From Lysinibacillus sp. FJAT-14745 (GTDB taxonomy: Bacteria > Bacillota > Bacilli > Bacillales_A > Planococcaceae), in contig NZ_LITM01000001.1 in the NCBI RefSeq assembly GCF_001275675.1, positions 1 through 32,061 of the forward strand: a DNA stretch of 32,061 nucleotides, written 5' to 3'. Of this stretch, positions 23,520 to 31,989 are shown in pieces (positions within the stretch are counted from its first letter, which is position 1; each line of letters begins with the position of its first letter). Below the pieces are notes generated by a model. It did not search any database, was not told the origin of the DNA, and worked only from the letters and a program-made list of their open reading frames with translations. Position numbers and translations under genes: made by a program.

Positions 23520-24959
23520 ATGAGAAAAAAAGTTATTTTATCATTAATGTTAATGACATTTCTTTCTGCTGTAGAAGGAACAATTATTAGTACAGCTATC
23601 CCTCGTATAACGAGTGATTTGTCAGGAGTCGAACTTGTTAGTTGGGTATATGCAATTTATATGCTTGCCACAGCTGTTTCGACTCCAATCTACGGGAAAC
23701 TGGCTGATTTATTCGGTCGTAAAAAAGTTTTACTTATCGGAGCTACAATATTTTTAGTTGGCTCTGCACTTTGCGGTGTCGTTACATCGATGGAACAGCT
23801 TATCGTCTTTCGTGCCCTTCAAGGTCTAGGTGCTGGTGCTATTATGCCAATAACAATGACAATCATTGGTGACTTATATAGCGAAGTGAAAGATCGTGCA
23901 AAAGCACAGGGGTGGATTAGCGCTGTTTGGGGTATCTCTGGTGTTATCGGACCGTTAGTTGGCGGATTTTTAGTCGATTCCCTTTCTTGGCGTTATATCT
24001 TCTTCTTAAACGTTCCATTTGGAATTATCGCCTGCATAATGATTGTCATTTATTATAAAGAATCTATTAAGCCTGCTAAGCATCATATCGACTATCTTGG
24101 TGCAACAGTCTTCTCTTTAAGTGCAATCGCTCTACTATACGCGTTATTAACAGGAAGCAGTAAGCAAAACTGGGGTGACATGACGATTATTGGTCTCTTA
24201 ATCTTTGCAGCTGTTTCATTCATTATTTTCTTATTCATTGAGAAAAAATCTCCGGAACCATTAATTCCGCTAGCACTTTTCTCTAACCGTACATTATCTA
24301 CTATTAATATACTAACTCTTATTTCTGGTGCAATGATTATTAGTATTACAATGTATCTTCCGATTTGGAGCCAGGGTGTATTAGGAAAAAATGCGACAGA
24401 CGCCGGACTCGTTTTAATGCCACTTCCTGTTATGTGGACAGTTGGCACTATTTTTTCAGGTAAATTAGTTGGTAGCTTAAATACGAAACAAATCATTCTA
24501 CTTGGAGCTAGCGTTCTTTCGGTTGCTGCCTTTTCATTATTTACATTGTCGACAGATTCACCAGCATTCCTCATTTATGTTGCAGTTGGATTATTCGGTT
24601 TAGGAATGGGGCTTATTACACCTATCTACATGGTAACAATTCAAGCGGCCGTTCCAAATCAGACGCGCGGGACTGCAATTGGCTTAAACACATTTATCAA
24701 TACGTTTAGTCAAACGTTAGGAGCTGCAGTTTTCGGGGCGATGTTCAACACGATGATTCATGCACGCGGTATTAAAAACCTTGATCTTGTAACTTCTGGT
24801 GAACATGAAGGAACGACAGCAAACGTAGTAACCGAATCGCAAGAAGCATTAGCTTCAAGTGTACATTTTATTTATATGGGTACTTTTATATTAGCACTAG
24901 TAACTTTAGTAATTGTTTGGTTCTTATTAAAGCCATCCACACAAACTAGTGAACAATAA
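23520..24959 (+). CDS. MFS multidrug transporter, DHA2 (14-TM) family
   Basis: The 479-residue membrane protein has about 14 hydrophobic segments. The MFS motif A GKLADLFGRKKVLLIG follows TM2 (about 59-74). Motif B, RALQGLGAGAIMPI, is at about 99-112, and the drug:H+ antiporter motif C, WISAVWGISGVIGPLVGG, lies in TM5. TM1 carries the DHA2-type LSAVEGTIISTAIPRI. It should export toxic compounds using the proton gradient; the substrate is not predictable. Start ATG follows GAAGAGGAAAAT. No TetR/MarR regulator is adjacent. It is bounded upstream by a GC-rich repeat and downstream by broken genes, so lateral gain is plausible. Confidence 0.9.
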   Translation: MRKKVILSLMLMTFLSAVEGTIISTAIPRITSDLSGVELVSWVYAIYMLATAVSTPIYGKLADLFGRKKVLLIGATIFLVGSALCGVVTSMEQLIVFRALQGLGAGAIMPITMTIIGDLYSEVKDRAKAQGWISAVWGISGVIGPLVGGFLVDSLSWRYIFFLNVPFGIIACIMIVIYYKESIKPAKHHIDYLGATVFSLSAIALLYALLTGSSKQNWGDMTIIGLLIFAAVSFIIFLFIEKKSPEPLIPLALFSNRTLSTINILTLISGAMIISITMYLPIWSQGVLGKNATDAGLVLMPLPVMWTVGTIFSGKLVGSLNTKQIILLGASVLSVAAFSLFTLSTDSPAFLIYVAVGLFGLGMGLITPIYMVTIQAAVPNQTRGTAIGLNTFINTFSQTLGAAVFGAMFNTMIHARGIKNLDLVTSGEHEGTTANVVTESQEALASSVHFIYMGTFILALVTLVIVWFLLKPSTQTSEQ

Positions 24960-24974
24960 AAAATAATTACTATA

Positions 24975-25020
24975 AAAATAAGCTGTGAAGAGATTTTTCT
25001 TTATGGCTTATTTTTATTTA
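24975..25020 (+). terminator. Terminator of the MFS gene
   Basis: AATAAGC pairs with GCTTATT around a long loop, with TTTTATTT after it. Confidence 0.55.
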
Positions 25021-25132
25021 AACATGATTATAGGTCTAGGTTTAAAATATCTGTTGATTTATAAAAAATAAGGCTCATCACTATAACTTGGGGTTTACTA
25101 TATGAAAATTCAATAAATTTCCATTAAAGTAT

Positions 25133-25200
25133 AGAAAAAAAGTGAAAACTCACGTATCGTAATTGTTGCTGAGACAAACCACGAGAGGAGTTTTCACTTT
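25133..25200 (-). terminator. Perfect 13-bp inverted repeat with minus-strand T run
   Basis: AAAGTGAAAACTC (25139-25151) and GAGTTTTCACTTT (25188-25200) match exactly, with a 36-base loop. On the minus strand it is followed by TTTTC, so it could terminate minus transcripts. No minus gene precedes it, and it may instead be the terminal repeats of a lost element. Confidence 0.45.
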
Positions 25201-25204
25201 GTAC

Positions 25205-25679
25205 TCTAAGTTTATCAAATTAATTCTACCGTTACCACCCTTTTTTGAAATCGCTCTGGAGGAGGAGCCAACATCCTTAAATCATGCTTTAGGAGAAATG
25301 AATTTCTTACTAGAAGCCTATCAACAAACAAAAGAAGAATCCTATTTAGACGTAGCCAGAAATATGAGATGAGGTGTTGAAAACATCGGAGAAAAATGGT
25401 TACGAGAGAATGGGGATGTGTGGTATCAAGTGAATGGTGATTTCACTTTTGAAGGAACAGATTATTCTCTCTTGACGTTGGAAGATTTACTGAAGTCTCA
25501 ACAATCTTGGGAGGCAGTTGGAGAAAAACGAAGTGATATATTTGATCGACTCATTCGCTCCGAAAGCACATTATCTTGTGGAAAGCAAACAGGAAATTCT
25601 TCGGCCGGTAGGGAACGCTCTCATCAACCAAGGATTTGGGGATATCATAGAAGGATACAATAATATTCCTAAGTTCTAA
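25205..25679 (+). pseudogene. Broken enzyme gene fragment, possibly glucuronyl C5-epimerase-like
   Basis: One frame reads SLNHALGEMNFLLEAYQQT and KEESYLDVARNMR, hits TGA at 25370, then continues in the same frame with GVENIGEKWLRENGDVWYQV and LLTLEDLLKSQQSWEAVGEK. After a frameshift near 25562 it ends KQEILRPVGNALINQ...NNIPKF. The helical-barrel pattern resembles the C5-epimerase/glycosidase alpha-toroid class, but this is a weak guess. It lacks an N terminus. It has a premature stop and a frameshift and is clearly non-functional. Confidence 0.6.
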
Positions 25680-25687
25680 TAAGCCTC

Positions 25688-25837
25688 ATATGTTGTTTAA
25701 CAGGCGCTGGTCTTGGTCTTGGGCTTGCTATTGCAAATTGGATTATTGACAAACACCATGGCAAAGTAAAAGTACAAAGCAAAGTTGGAGTGGGAACATG
25801 CTGTGAAATCATTTTTCCAAAGAATCAAAAGCTATAA
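25688..25837 (+). pseudogene. C-terminal fragment of a sensor histidine kinase
   Basis: TGAGLGLGLAIANWIIDKHH and KVQSKVGVGTCCEIIFP match the G2 box and last strand of the HATPase domain of two-component sensor kinases. About 45 codons remain up to the TAA at 25835. The dimerisation, H, N and G1 boxes are missing, and no response regulator is nearby. Confidence 0.8.
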
Positions 25838-25938
25838 AACTTCCTGATAGACAAGCGTGTGAAGGCGAACACAGTTAGACAAGTTTCTAGCTTTTTAAAA
25901 TCATGAACGGTATGAACGATCCATTACCCCAACAAAGT

Positions 25939-25994
25939 AAAACCAAAACTACTAAGGAGCAATAAGTATGCCCTTTTTAGTTTTGGTTTTTTGT
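25939..25994. terminator. Terminator between the relics and the NSS gene
   Basis: AAACCAAAACTA pairs with TAGTTTTGGTTT around a 24-base loop, with T residues after it. It may end transcripts from the plus strand and possibly the NSS gene from the minus strand. Confidence 0.6.
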
Positions 25995-26052
25995 CTATAA
26001 AAGAAAGAAAGGTTAGCATTTCGATTCCCATGGTTCTAGGGTATTTTGTATT

Positions 26053-27390
26053 TTAAATTACGCCAATTACATTTAAAAATACGATAATAATTGCAATGGG
26101 TGCTATATAGCGAAGTAAGAATAACCATAATACAAATAATTTATAGCCTTTATTTTTACTTACACCCAGTTCTTTCATTAATACATCTTTCTTCATTTTT
26201 AATGGTACGAAGATCGCTACTAATAATACACCGAGTGGCATAAGAATATTACTTACTGTAAAGTCTGCTAAATCAAAGATTGTTTTTCCAAACAATTTCA
26301 CATCGCTTAATACGCCAAATGATAGCGCCGATGGAATCCCTACAACAAAGATTAGTAATCCGACCATCAATGCCATTTTTTCGCGTTTCCCTTTACCTTT
26401 TGTCGTTAAAGAGGCAACGCTAATTTCCAACATCGAAATTGCTGATGTTATAGTTGCAAAGAAAAATAGTAACAAGAAAATGATAAAGAAGAATTTTCCA
26501 AATGCCATTTTGCTGAAAATCGCTGGTAATACTATGAATAATAGACCTGGCCCTTGAGATGGTTCCATTCCAAATGCGAATACAACCGGGAAAATAGCAA
26601 GCCCTGCAAGCAATGTAATAACAAGTGTTAAACCGACGATAGAAAATGCGGAACGCGGTAAACTTTCTTCTTTCGGTAAGTATGAGCTATACGTTACCAT
26701 TACTCCGACACCGACAGATAATGAGAAGAACGATTGTCCCATCGCATATAAAATAACTTCAGATGTTACATGTGAGAAATCAGGCTGTAAGAAGAAACGA
26801 ACTCCTTCTCCAGCTCCGTCTAATGTAAGAGCACGAATTATTAAGACAAAGAATAAAACAAATAGTGCTGGCATGAAATATTTATTTACTTTTTCAACAC
26901 CGTTTTGCACACCTTTACTTACGATAAAAATTGTAATAAGAATAAATAATAGTTGTGATCCAACAGCTAAAAATGGATTGGAAATGATTTCACCAAAAGT
27001 TGCTTCGTACGCGCCATTTCCTTCCCATAGTCTACCTGTAATTGCATTCCATAAATATAATAAAATCCAACCTCCTACAACACTGTAGAATGAAAGCAAT
27101 ATGAAACATGTTACAATCCCTAATTTACCGAGCCCCGACCATAGTGTCTTAGGAGCAATATCTCTATATGCTTCAACAACCTCTTTTTGTGTACTTCTTC
27201 CAATTACAAATTCCGCCAATAATAATGGTAAACCAATTAATAAAGTAAAACCGATGAAAATAAGGAAGAACGCACCGCCACCTCCAATACCGGCCATATA
27301 CGGGAACTTCCAAATCGCACCAAGACCTATTGCTGAACCTGCTGCGGCTAAAATGAAACCTAATTTCGATGTCCATTGCTGTGATTTCAT
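26053..27390 (-). CDS. Sodium-dependent amino-acid transporter (NSS/SNF family)
   Basis: The 445-residue integral membrane protein has about 11-12 segments and the NSS signature [17 protein letters not shown] in TM1 (18-34). Its sodium- and substrate-binding unwound region in TM6 ([15 protein letters not shown]) is also present. The length fits bacterial 11-TM members (YocR/YhdH/MhsT type) that import hydrophobic or aromatic amino acids with Na+. An AGAGGAGATAAAG ribosome site precedes the ATG. The 660-base leader on the same strand is a T-box riboswitch whose candidate specifier is UUC, so phenylalanine or aromatic amino-acid uptake is the best inference. Confidence 0.92.
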   Translation of the reverse strand: MKSQQWTSKLGFILAAAGSAIGLGAIWKFPYMAGIGGGGAFFLIFIGFTLLIGLPLLLAEFVIGRSTQKEVVEAYRDIAPKTLWSGLGKLGIVTCFILLSFYSVVGGWILLYLWNAITGRLWEGNGAYEATFGEIISNPFLAVGSQLLFILITIFIVSKGVQNGVEKVNKYFMPALFVLFFVLIIRALTLDGAGEGVRFFLQPDFSHVTSEVILYAMGQSFFSLSVGVGVMVTYSSYLPKEESLPRSAFSIVGLTLVITLLAGLAIFPVVFAFGMEPSQGPGLLFIVLPAIFSKMAFGKFFFIIFLLLFFFATITSAISMLEISVASLTTKGKGKREKMALMVGLLIFVVGIPSALSFGVLSDVKLFGKTIFDLADFTVSNILMPLGVLLVAIFVPLKMKKDVLMKELGVSKNKGYKLFVLWLFLLRYIAPIAIIIVFLNVIGVI

Positions 27391-27488
27391 CTCTTTATCT
27401 CCTCTCTTTTTCTAGTTCTTTATTTATGACAATTCGGTCTTTATACTATTGTTTTATCGTGACTCCTTTCTCATACAACCACTTCCTT

Positions 27489-27520
27489 TTAACTTCTTTC
27501 AGCAGAAGGCATAATTGATA
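27489..27520 (-). repeat. Short copy of the TTAACTTCTTTCAGCA repeat
   Basis: TTAACTTCTTTCAGCAGAAG is followed directly by GGCATAATTGAT. These are the two outer words of the structure at 22427-22510 with the interior missing. It lies between the last T-box terminator and the NSS gene. Confidence 0.6.
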
Positions 27521-27843
27521 TAAAAAACGCCCCTACGAAAACGTAGGGACGATAAAAATATCGCGGTACCACCCTAGTTATGAAGATACAACAAGAGTAA
27601 GACCTAAATAAAAAACGTCCCTACGCAAATACGTAGGGACGACAAAATATCGCGGTACCACCCTAGTTATGAAGATACAACAAGAGTAAGACCCGAATAA
27701 AAAACGTCCCTACGCAAATACGTAGGGACGATAAAATATCGCGGTACCACCCTAGTTATGAAAATACAACAAGAGTAAGACCTAAATAAAAAACGCCCCT
27801 ACGTGCATACGTAGGGACGATATATATCGCGGTACCACCCTAG
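27521..27843 (-). promoter_or_regulatory. Four tandem T-box antiterminator/terminator modules
   Basis: On the minus strand the T-box AGGGTGGTACCGCG occurs four times, at plus positions 27828-27841, 27740-27753, 27651-27664 and 27562-27575 (periods 88, 89, 89). Each is followed by a terminator of the type CGTCCCTACG/CGTAGGGACG plus a T run (27788-27820, 27699-27731, 27609-27642, 27522-27552). In each, CCCTA can pair either with TAGGG of the T-box (antiterminator) or inside the terminator, so all four keep the mutually exclusive switch. The modules share about 40 further bases (GTCTTACTCTTGTTGTAT). Only one stem I precedes the array. Confidence 0.92.
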
Positions 27844-28030
27844 TTGTGAAAAAAATTCTTCACCACTTTATTTGATAACGGTATTCTCTACCGTCTTCCA
27901 CTTCCTCACAACGTGTGATTTATGAAAGATGCTCCAGGTCGAAATTCATGATCATCTATATACTGATTCGCACCAACCATCAGCTCTCTGATATAGGGAG
28001 ATTTTCACTACTTAATCCTATCATTGCCCA
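27844..28030 (-). promoter_or_regulatory. T-box stem I-III region of the NSS leader, candidate specifier UUC
   Basis: On the minus strand the leader shows the T-box landmarks AGTAGTGAAAATCTCC, AGAGAGCTGATGGTTGGTGC, then GAATTTCGACCTGGAGC. Placing the specifier by its distance from GGAGC gives TTC (Phe); the plus-strand T-box at 28890 has TTC at the identical distance. A further stem, GACGGTA/TACCGTT, precedes the first T-box. The assignment by spacing is an inference. Confidence 0.8.
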
Positions 28031-28059
28031 AATATTAATTTTCCGAATTGATAATATCA

Positions 28060-28088
28060 TTTTTATCACACATTAAAAATAGAGTCAA
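28060..28088 (-). promoter_or_regulatory. Promoter of the NSS T-box transcript
   Basis: Minus-strand TTGACT (28088-28083), a 17-bp spacer and TAAAAA (28065-28060). The -10 is weak, but position and spacing fit. Confidence 0.5.
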
Positions 28089-28159
28089 CTAAATTTTTGA
28101 ATTTTTATACGGTTTTGTTTAACTTTATTTGTACTAGATGGTATAAATTCACTTATAAA

Positions 28160-28199
28160 AAATGAGGATCACTGCTGAGCAGAATCCTCATTTTTTTAA
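28160..28199. terminator. Terminator of the small membrane-protein gene
   Basis: AAATGAGGAT pairs with ATCCTCATTT around a 16-base loop, with A and T runs on both sides, so it is usable on either strand. Confidence 0.8.
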
Positions 28200-28708
28200 A
28201 AATTAATAGGGCTTAGCTTAATGAAAATACTACCAAATAAAATCTTTATTAGGCCATCTATTACAAAAAAGACGTCTAGACTTACGTTAGTAATGACTAA
28301 TCCTATAAATGCATTGATTATTAAAGCGATTGATAGAAAAAGCATTAATTTCCCATGCACCGGAATAAAAGGTAAGAAATGAACACCGACAGCTAAAATA
28401 ATTAATAGCCAGCAAGTTCTATAATCATCGGCAAAAAATTGAAAACTGACAAAAACTAAAATAGCTAATAAAAAAATTGAGAAATTTGACCACTTTTTTT
28501 GTTCCTGTGTTCCAGGACCGACTGCTAATTTCTCCCGGGTTTTAGGGCTTAATTGCCAAATCATACCTAGTACATAAACGATGGCAAAAGGCCAAATATT
28601 TGGATAGCCGTTATATTTTATTAAAAGTAAGAACATTGCTATGCCAGCAATGATTAGCCAAATCCCATTAATCTTTTGTCTAGGATATCTGTAGGTTTGT
28701 GTTTCCAT
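28196..28708 (-). CDS. Small multi-pass membrane protein of unknown function
   Basis: The 170 residues contain about five hydrophobic segments (near 15-31, 38-52, 75-92, 97-113 and 120-165), with a polar loop KTREKLAVGPGTQEQKKW at 56-73. The family was not recognised. The last codons reach into the terminator stem. A GGATGGAGA-like site lies before the ATG. It is transcribed toward the NSS T-box region but ends in its own terminator, so it is monocistronic. Confidence 0.7.
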   Translation of the reverse strand: METQTYRYPRQKINGIWLIIAGIAMFLLLIKYNGYPNIWPFAIVYVLGMIWQLSPKTREKLAVGPGTQEQKKWSNFSIFLLAILVFVSFQFFADDYRTCWLLIILAVGVHFLPFIPVHGKLMLFLSIALIINAFIGLVITNVSLDVFFVIDGLIKILFGSIFIKLSPINF

Positions 28709-28807
28709 ATTCTATTCTCCATCCTCGAATAATAAATTTCTAGAATAATATATCAAACTGAATTATATTTTTTTGTCATAATTTGTCGAAGTGATAAATA
28801 TACTAGC

Positions 28808-28835
28808 CGAAACGGAAGTCAGCCCCACGTTATGC
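28808..28835. repeat. Truncated copy of the GC-rich intergenic repeat edge
   Basis: AACGGAAGTCAGCCCCACGTT corresponds to AACGGAAATCAACCACACGTT at 23454-23474. Only this edge is present. Confidence 0.5.
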
Positions 28836-28857
28836 TGATACGCTTGAAATTAATTTA

Positions 28858-28885
28858 TTGACAATTCAAATAAAGGTACTATAAT
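28858..28885 (+). promoter_or_regulatory. Promoter of the plus-strand T-box
   Basis: TTGACA (28858-28863), a 16-bp spacer and TATAAT (28880-28885), both perfect hexamers. Confidence 0.85.
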
Positions 28886-28891
28886 AATTAT

Positions 28892-29207
28892 CAAGATTTG
28901 CATAACGAAAAATTGTTGATAACAATTTGGAGTATAAGAGTAAAAGTGTTGAAGAGAACTAGTAGTTTTAATGGAACTTACAGAAAGTGGCCGGGTGATG
29001 AGAGGCGCAAGGAAAGTTAAAATGAATTCATCTTGGAGCTGCGTACCGAACTTTAGTAGGCTACGACGGGTTTGCATCCGTAATCAATGCAGAGGTATCG
29101 CTTTTAGCCGTACCTATTGAGAAGAGTTATGTGAGTAGCTCTTAAATTAAGGTGGTAACACGTTCATACACGTCCTTTAGGTTGATTCCTAAAGGGCGTT
29201 TTTTTTA
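28892..29207 (+). promoter_or_regulatory. Complete T-box riboswitch, candidate specifier UUC
   Basis: The leader has stem I elements (AGAAAGTGGCCGGGTGATGAG, GCGCAAGG) and a specifier region ATGAATTCATCTTGGAGC with TTC five bases before GGAGC. A stem III (AAGAGTTA..AGCTCTT) leads to the T-box AAGGTGGTAACACG at 29149. The terminator CCTTTAGG/CCTAAAGG with eight T follows (29174-29206). AAGG of the T-box can pair with CCTTT, the expected antiterminator. The next gene starts 200 bases later, after repeat DNA, so the original target may have been displaced. Ile (ATC) is the alternative specifier. Confidence 0.88.
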
Positions 29208-29210
29208 TCT

Positions 29211-29365
29211 TCCTTCAGCAGAAGCGGGTGGTAAGATGAATGCGATGTGATTCTTTATATAGAGAAGCTCAGTCTAAGAACGTCACGTCCTGTGGCAATT
29301 TATCTGTAACGAAAGCGAAGCGACAGCTACAATTACGCCAAGGCAAAATTGATTTTTACTCTTAT
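29211..29365 (+). repeat. Dispersed repeat between the T-box and the S4 gene
   Basis: It starts TTCCTTCAGCAGAAGCGGG and contains CTGTAACGAAAGCGAAGCGACAG, which recurs at 9659-9681, and a GGCAAAATTGAT end like the GGCATAATTGAT at 22497 and 27508. It separates the T-box terminator from the downstream gene. Confidence 0.55.
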
Positions 29366-29407
29366 AGAACTTGCAATATTAATTCAATATTTAAGGAGTT
29401 GTATTGT

Positions 29408-29722
29408 ATGTTTTTAAAACTGGAAGAACAATTAGAGATGATTCAAAAGGGTGTAGGTAAGATCGTTAATGAAGGAGAGGTTTTGCCTGATAACATTCCC
29501 ACCATGTTAATAGAAATAGGAAAAGAATCTGTACTAGATATTATTCCATCATTAATTACTGAAGGATATATTAAAAGTAAAAGTGAATTTATGCGATTAA
29601 TGAAACAAAATGGTGTTTCTTTAAATGGGGAAAAACTTGTAGAAGATAATACTGACATAATATTAATGAATGATGAGGTTTTACAAATTGGGAAGAAACA
29701 ATTTATACGGTTTATAAAATAA
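29408..29722 (+). CDS. Free-standing S4 domain protein resembling the C terminus of tyrosyl-tRNA synthetase
   Basis: The 104 residues align in pattern with the end of bacterial TyrRS (TyrZ-like): a linker (NEGEVLPDNIPTMLIEI), then the S4 RNA-binding fold (EGYIKSKSEFMRLMKQNGVS, LNGEKL and LQIGKKQFIRF, about 50-103). The catalytic Rossmann domain and KMSKS loop are absent. ATG 29408 has its own AAGGAG site nine bases upstream, so it is expressed as a small protein and not merely a cut fragment. A longer frame from 29240 runs through repeat DNA and is rejected. The S4 fold binds structured RNA; a role in translation or regulation is inferred, not shown. Confidence 0.75.
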   Translation: MFLKLEEQLEMIQKGVGKIVNEGEVLPDNIPTMLIEIGKESVLDIIPSLITEGYIKSKSEFMRLMKQNGVSLNGEKLVEDNTDIILMNDEVLQIGKKQFIRFIK

Positions 29723-29787
29723 GGGAGTTAAGTAGAATATATTAAAGTGCAAAAAATGATAGATGGTTATTGTATGTTTAGAGGACA

Positions 29788-29999
29788 TTAAGAAAGCGTC
29801 AACCAAAATAAAACCCAATTATAAGTAATCACTTTATCACTAATAGCTTGGACATTAGGATTACAGTTTAGTTGTTCTTGCTCTTTTTTAGTGAATAATC
29901 TTTTCGTCATTTATTCCGCTCCGACATCTTTTTTCTCATTATAAACAAAAGTACCCTATAGGATAGACTTTTTTCTAAGTGTCTAACTTATAGGGACAG
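29788..29999 (-). mobile_element. Left end of an IS3-type element with truncated orfA
   Basis: On the minus strand, TGTCCCTATAAGTTAGACAC (29998-29979) looks like an IS3/IS150-type terminal repeat. About 90 bases later CGGAGCGGAATAA precedes ATG 29910. The 40-codon frame MTKRLFTKKEQEQLNCNPNV followed by QAISDKVITY matches the start of IS3-type orfA (RLFTKEEQ..L..NP.V..VS.KSITY). It loses similarity after NWVLF and stops at 29788. The rest of the element is gone. Confidence 0.65.
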
Positions 30000-30024
30000 T
30001 TTAAATTGAATCAGCTTTTTTACA

Positions 30025-31689
30025 TTAAATAGTGAATTTTTTCATTTCGTCTTTTAAAGCATCAGCAATAGTATCTAGGTCTTTAGATTTTTCAGAGATA
30101 GTCTCAATGCCTTTAAGCTGTTCATTTGCGGAAGCAGAAACTTGCTCTGTTCCTGCAGAAGTTTCTACGGCAGAAGCAGATATGTTTTGCACTGCACTAA
30201 TGATTTGCTCCTTGCGCTCATTCATCTCATGAGATAAATGTTTCACCTCTTGTGCCACTTCACTCGTTTGATCTAGAGCTACCTTTATTGTATTAAAGAT
30301 TTCGCTAGTATCCTCTGTAGCTTTTGCATTTTGTTCGACAATGCTAAGGCTCGTACTAATTTCCTGCACAGCGCTTTTAGAAATATCCTGAATTGCTGAG
30401 ATTTTATTTTTAATATCTTCAGTGGCAATGGATGTCTGTTCTGATAATTTTCGAATTTCATCAGCAACAACCGCGAAACCTTTACCGGCTTCACCAACGC
30501 GAGCTGACTCAATGGAAGCGTTTAGAGCCAATAAATTAGTTTGAGTTGCGATGTCTGTAATGGTATTGACAATACTTGATATATCAGATGAAGTTTTATT
30601 TACTTCTTGAACGATGTTGCTTACCTGTTGAGAAGATTCTCGATTTTTCTCTGACCAAATAGAGAGTTGGTTGATGGTTTCTACACCTTGATTACTTAAA
30701 TGATCAATATCCTCTGTCATAGAAGCAATTTTCTCTGTGTGCTCAATAACACGATCAATGTTTCCAGATAGTTGATTTAATTGTTCAGCACTTTTTTCTG
30801 TATCATGAGCTTGCTCTTCTGTAGCCTTTGCTATTTCATTAATGGCTGAGCTAATTTCATCAGTAGTACGTACCGTATCCTCTGCAATTTGAATAAGAAT
30901 CTTTGAGGAATCTGATAGCTCGGAGCTAGTTTTATGTATATTGACGGTAACACTCTTTAATGCCGATTGCATACCAGAGATACCTTTTGCCATAAGACCA
31001 ATTTCATCTTGATGATTTAATAGCTTCTCTAATTCTTGATTTTCGGTAAAGTCTAAGTTAGTAGTTTGATGAATGATATTTTCAAGATTTTTAATGGCAG
31101 TAACGATGCGACCAATAATCCACCACATTAAAGCACCTATAATGATAAAACTCACTATACCTGTAATAATCTGATAGCCTAGTACAGAGTCTGTAATAGA
31201 TTGAATACCGCTTTCAGGCACTCCAATATCAATTACTCCATAAAGCTTGCCGTCTTTATATATAGGTTCCATGATGTCATATGTCCAAATACCTTGAACT
31301 TCAGCATACCATCTCGTATATTGCTTTTTTCCGTGTTTAGCACCATCGATTGTGTATGCATCCTCATATGTTTTTCCTAATTTCTTTTTATCACTATGCG
31401 CCACAGCTTTTACATTGGTATCAATGACAATAGCATAAGTCACATTCTCTTGTTGTGCTTTTGACTCCACAAAATTTTGTAAAGAAGGGATGGGATCACT
31501 TTCAGAATTTAGTATAGTTTCTGCTTGTTTTGCGATTTCATAGACCTGTTCATTAGCTTTCTCAATTAAAACTTCTTTACTATTTTTGCCAACAACCCAT
31601 ACACTTAATACGGAATTAATTACAGATGACATTAACAATAAACTTAATGTAAAAAACAATAATCGTCGCTTAATGCTTTTGTTTTTCAA
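30025..31689 (-). CDS. Methyl-accepting chemotaxis protein
   Basis: The 554-residue transmembrane receptor has TM1 (about 10-33), an extracellular sensor of single-Cache type (about 40-165, with [19 protein letters not shown] and [13 protein letters not shown]) and TM2 (about 172-194). A HAMP region lies at about 195-250, and a long coiled-coil signalling domain has the hairpin tip [18 protein letters not shown] (380-397) and [15 protein letters not shown]. It relays ligand binding to CheA/CheW. The ligand is unknown; such sensors often bind small carboxylates or amino acids. The start is TTG at 31689, supported by AAAGGAGG. It is monocistronic, and no other chemotaxis gene is nearby. Confidence 0.93.
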   Translation of the reverse strand: MKNKSIKRRLLFFTLSLLLMSSVINSVLSVWVVGKNSKEVLIEKANEQVYEIAKQAETILNSESDPIPSLQNFVESKAQQENVTYAIVIDTNVKAVAHSDKKKLGKTYEDAYTIDGAKHGKKQYTRWYAEVQGIWTYDIMEPIYKDGKLYGVIDIGVPESGIQSITDSVLGYQIITGIVSFIIIGALMWWIIGRIVTAIKNLENIIHQTTNLDFTENQELEKLLNHQDEIGLMAKGISGMQSALKSVTVNIHKTSSELSDSSKILIQIAEDTVRTTDEISSAINEIAKATEEQAHDTEKSAEQLNQLSGNIDRVIEHTEKIASMTEDIDHLSNQGVETINQLSIWSEKNRESSQQVSNIVQEVNKTSSDISSIVNTITDIATQTNLLALNASIESARVGEAGKGFAVVADEIRKLSEQTSIATEDIKNKISAIQDISKSAVQEISTSLSIVEQNAKATEDTSEIFNTIKVALDQTSEVAQEVKHLSHEMNERKEQIISAVQNISASAVETSAGTEQVSASANEQLKGIETISEKSKDLDTIADALKDEMKKFTI

Positions 31690-31989
31690 ATAGTTTCCTC
31701 CTTTGAGTTTTATTGGAACTTTAAGCCTATGAAAAACTCAAATTTTAAGTATAGTATTATGTACTGAAGCAGGAATGTCAATAATGAATTGAGAGTCTTA
31801 TTGCTTAAGAAGTGACAGAGTGGAGTATAAAAGTCCTTTTGTTTTTCGATAACCTTATGGAGGTTAGAAAAGATCGGAAATACCTATTTTTGGAGTGTAA
31901 ACAGTGTTAGTTGTTTTAAATAGCCTCTCATTTAAAATTTATCAGGTGTGTTGATTAACCATTTTTATACATCCAAAGAGGCTAATTTC

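Noticed and set aside
27521-27843. CRISPR-like array (four repeats of about 89 bp)
   Set aside because: The units are 89 bp with no variable spacers and contain T-box and terminator sequences on the minus strand; no cas genes are present.
29240-29407. N-terminal extension of the S4-domain protein
   Set aside because: It is encoded by repeat DNA without a ribosome site; ATG 29408 has an AAGGAG site and matches the TyrRS tail.
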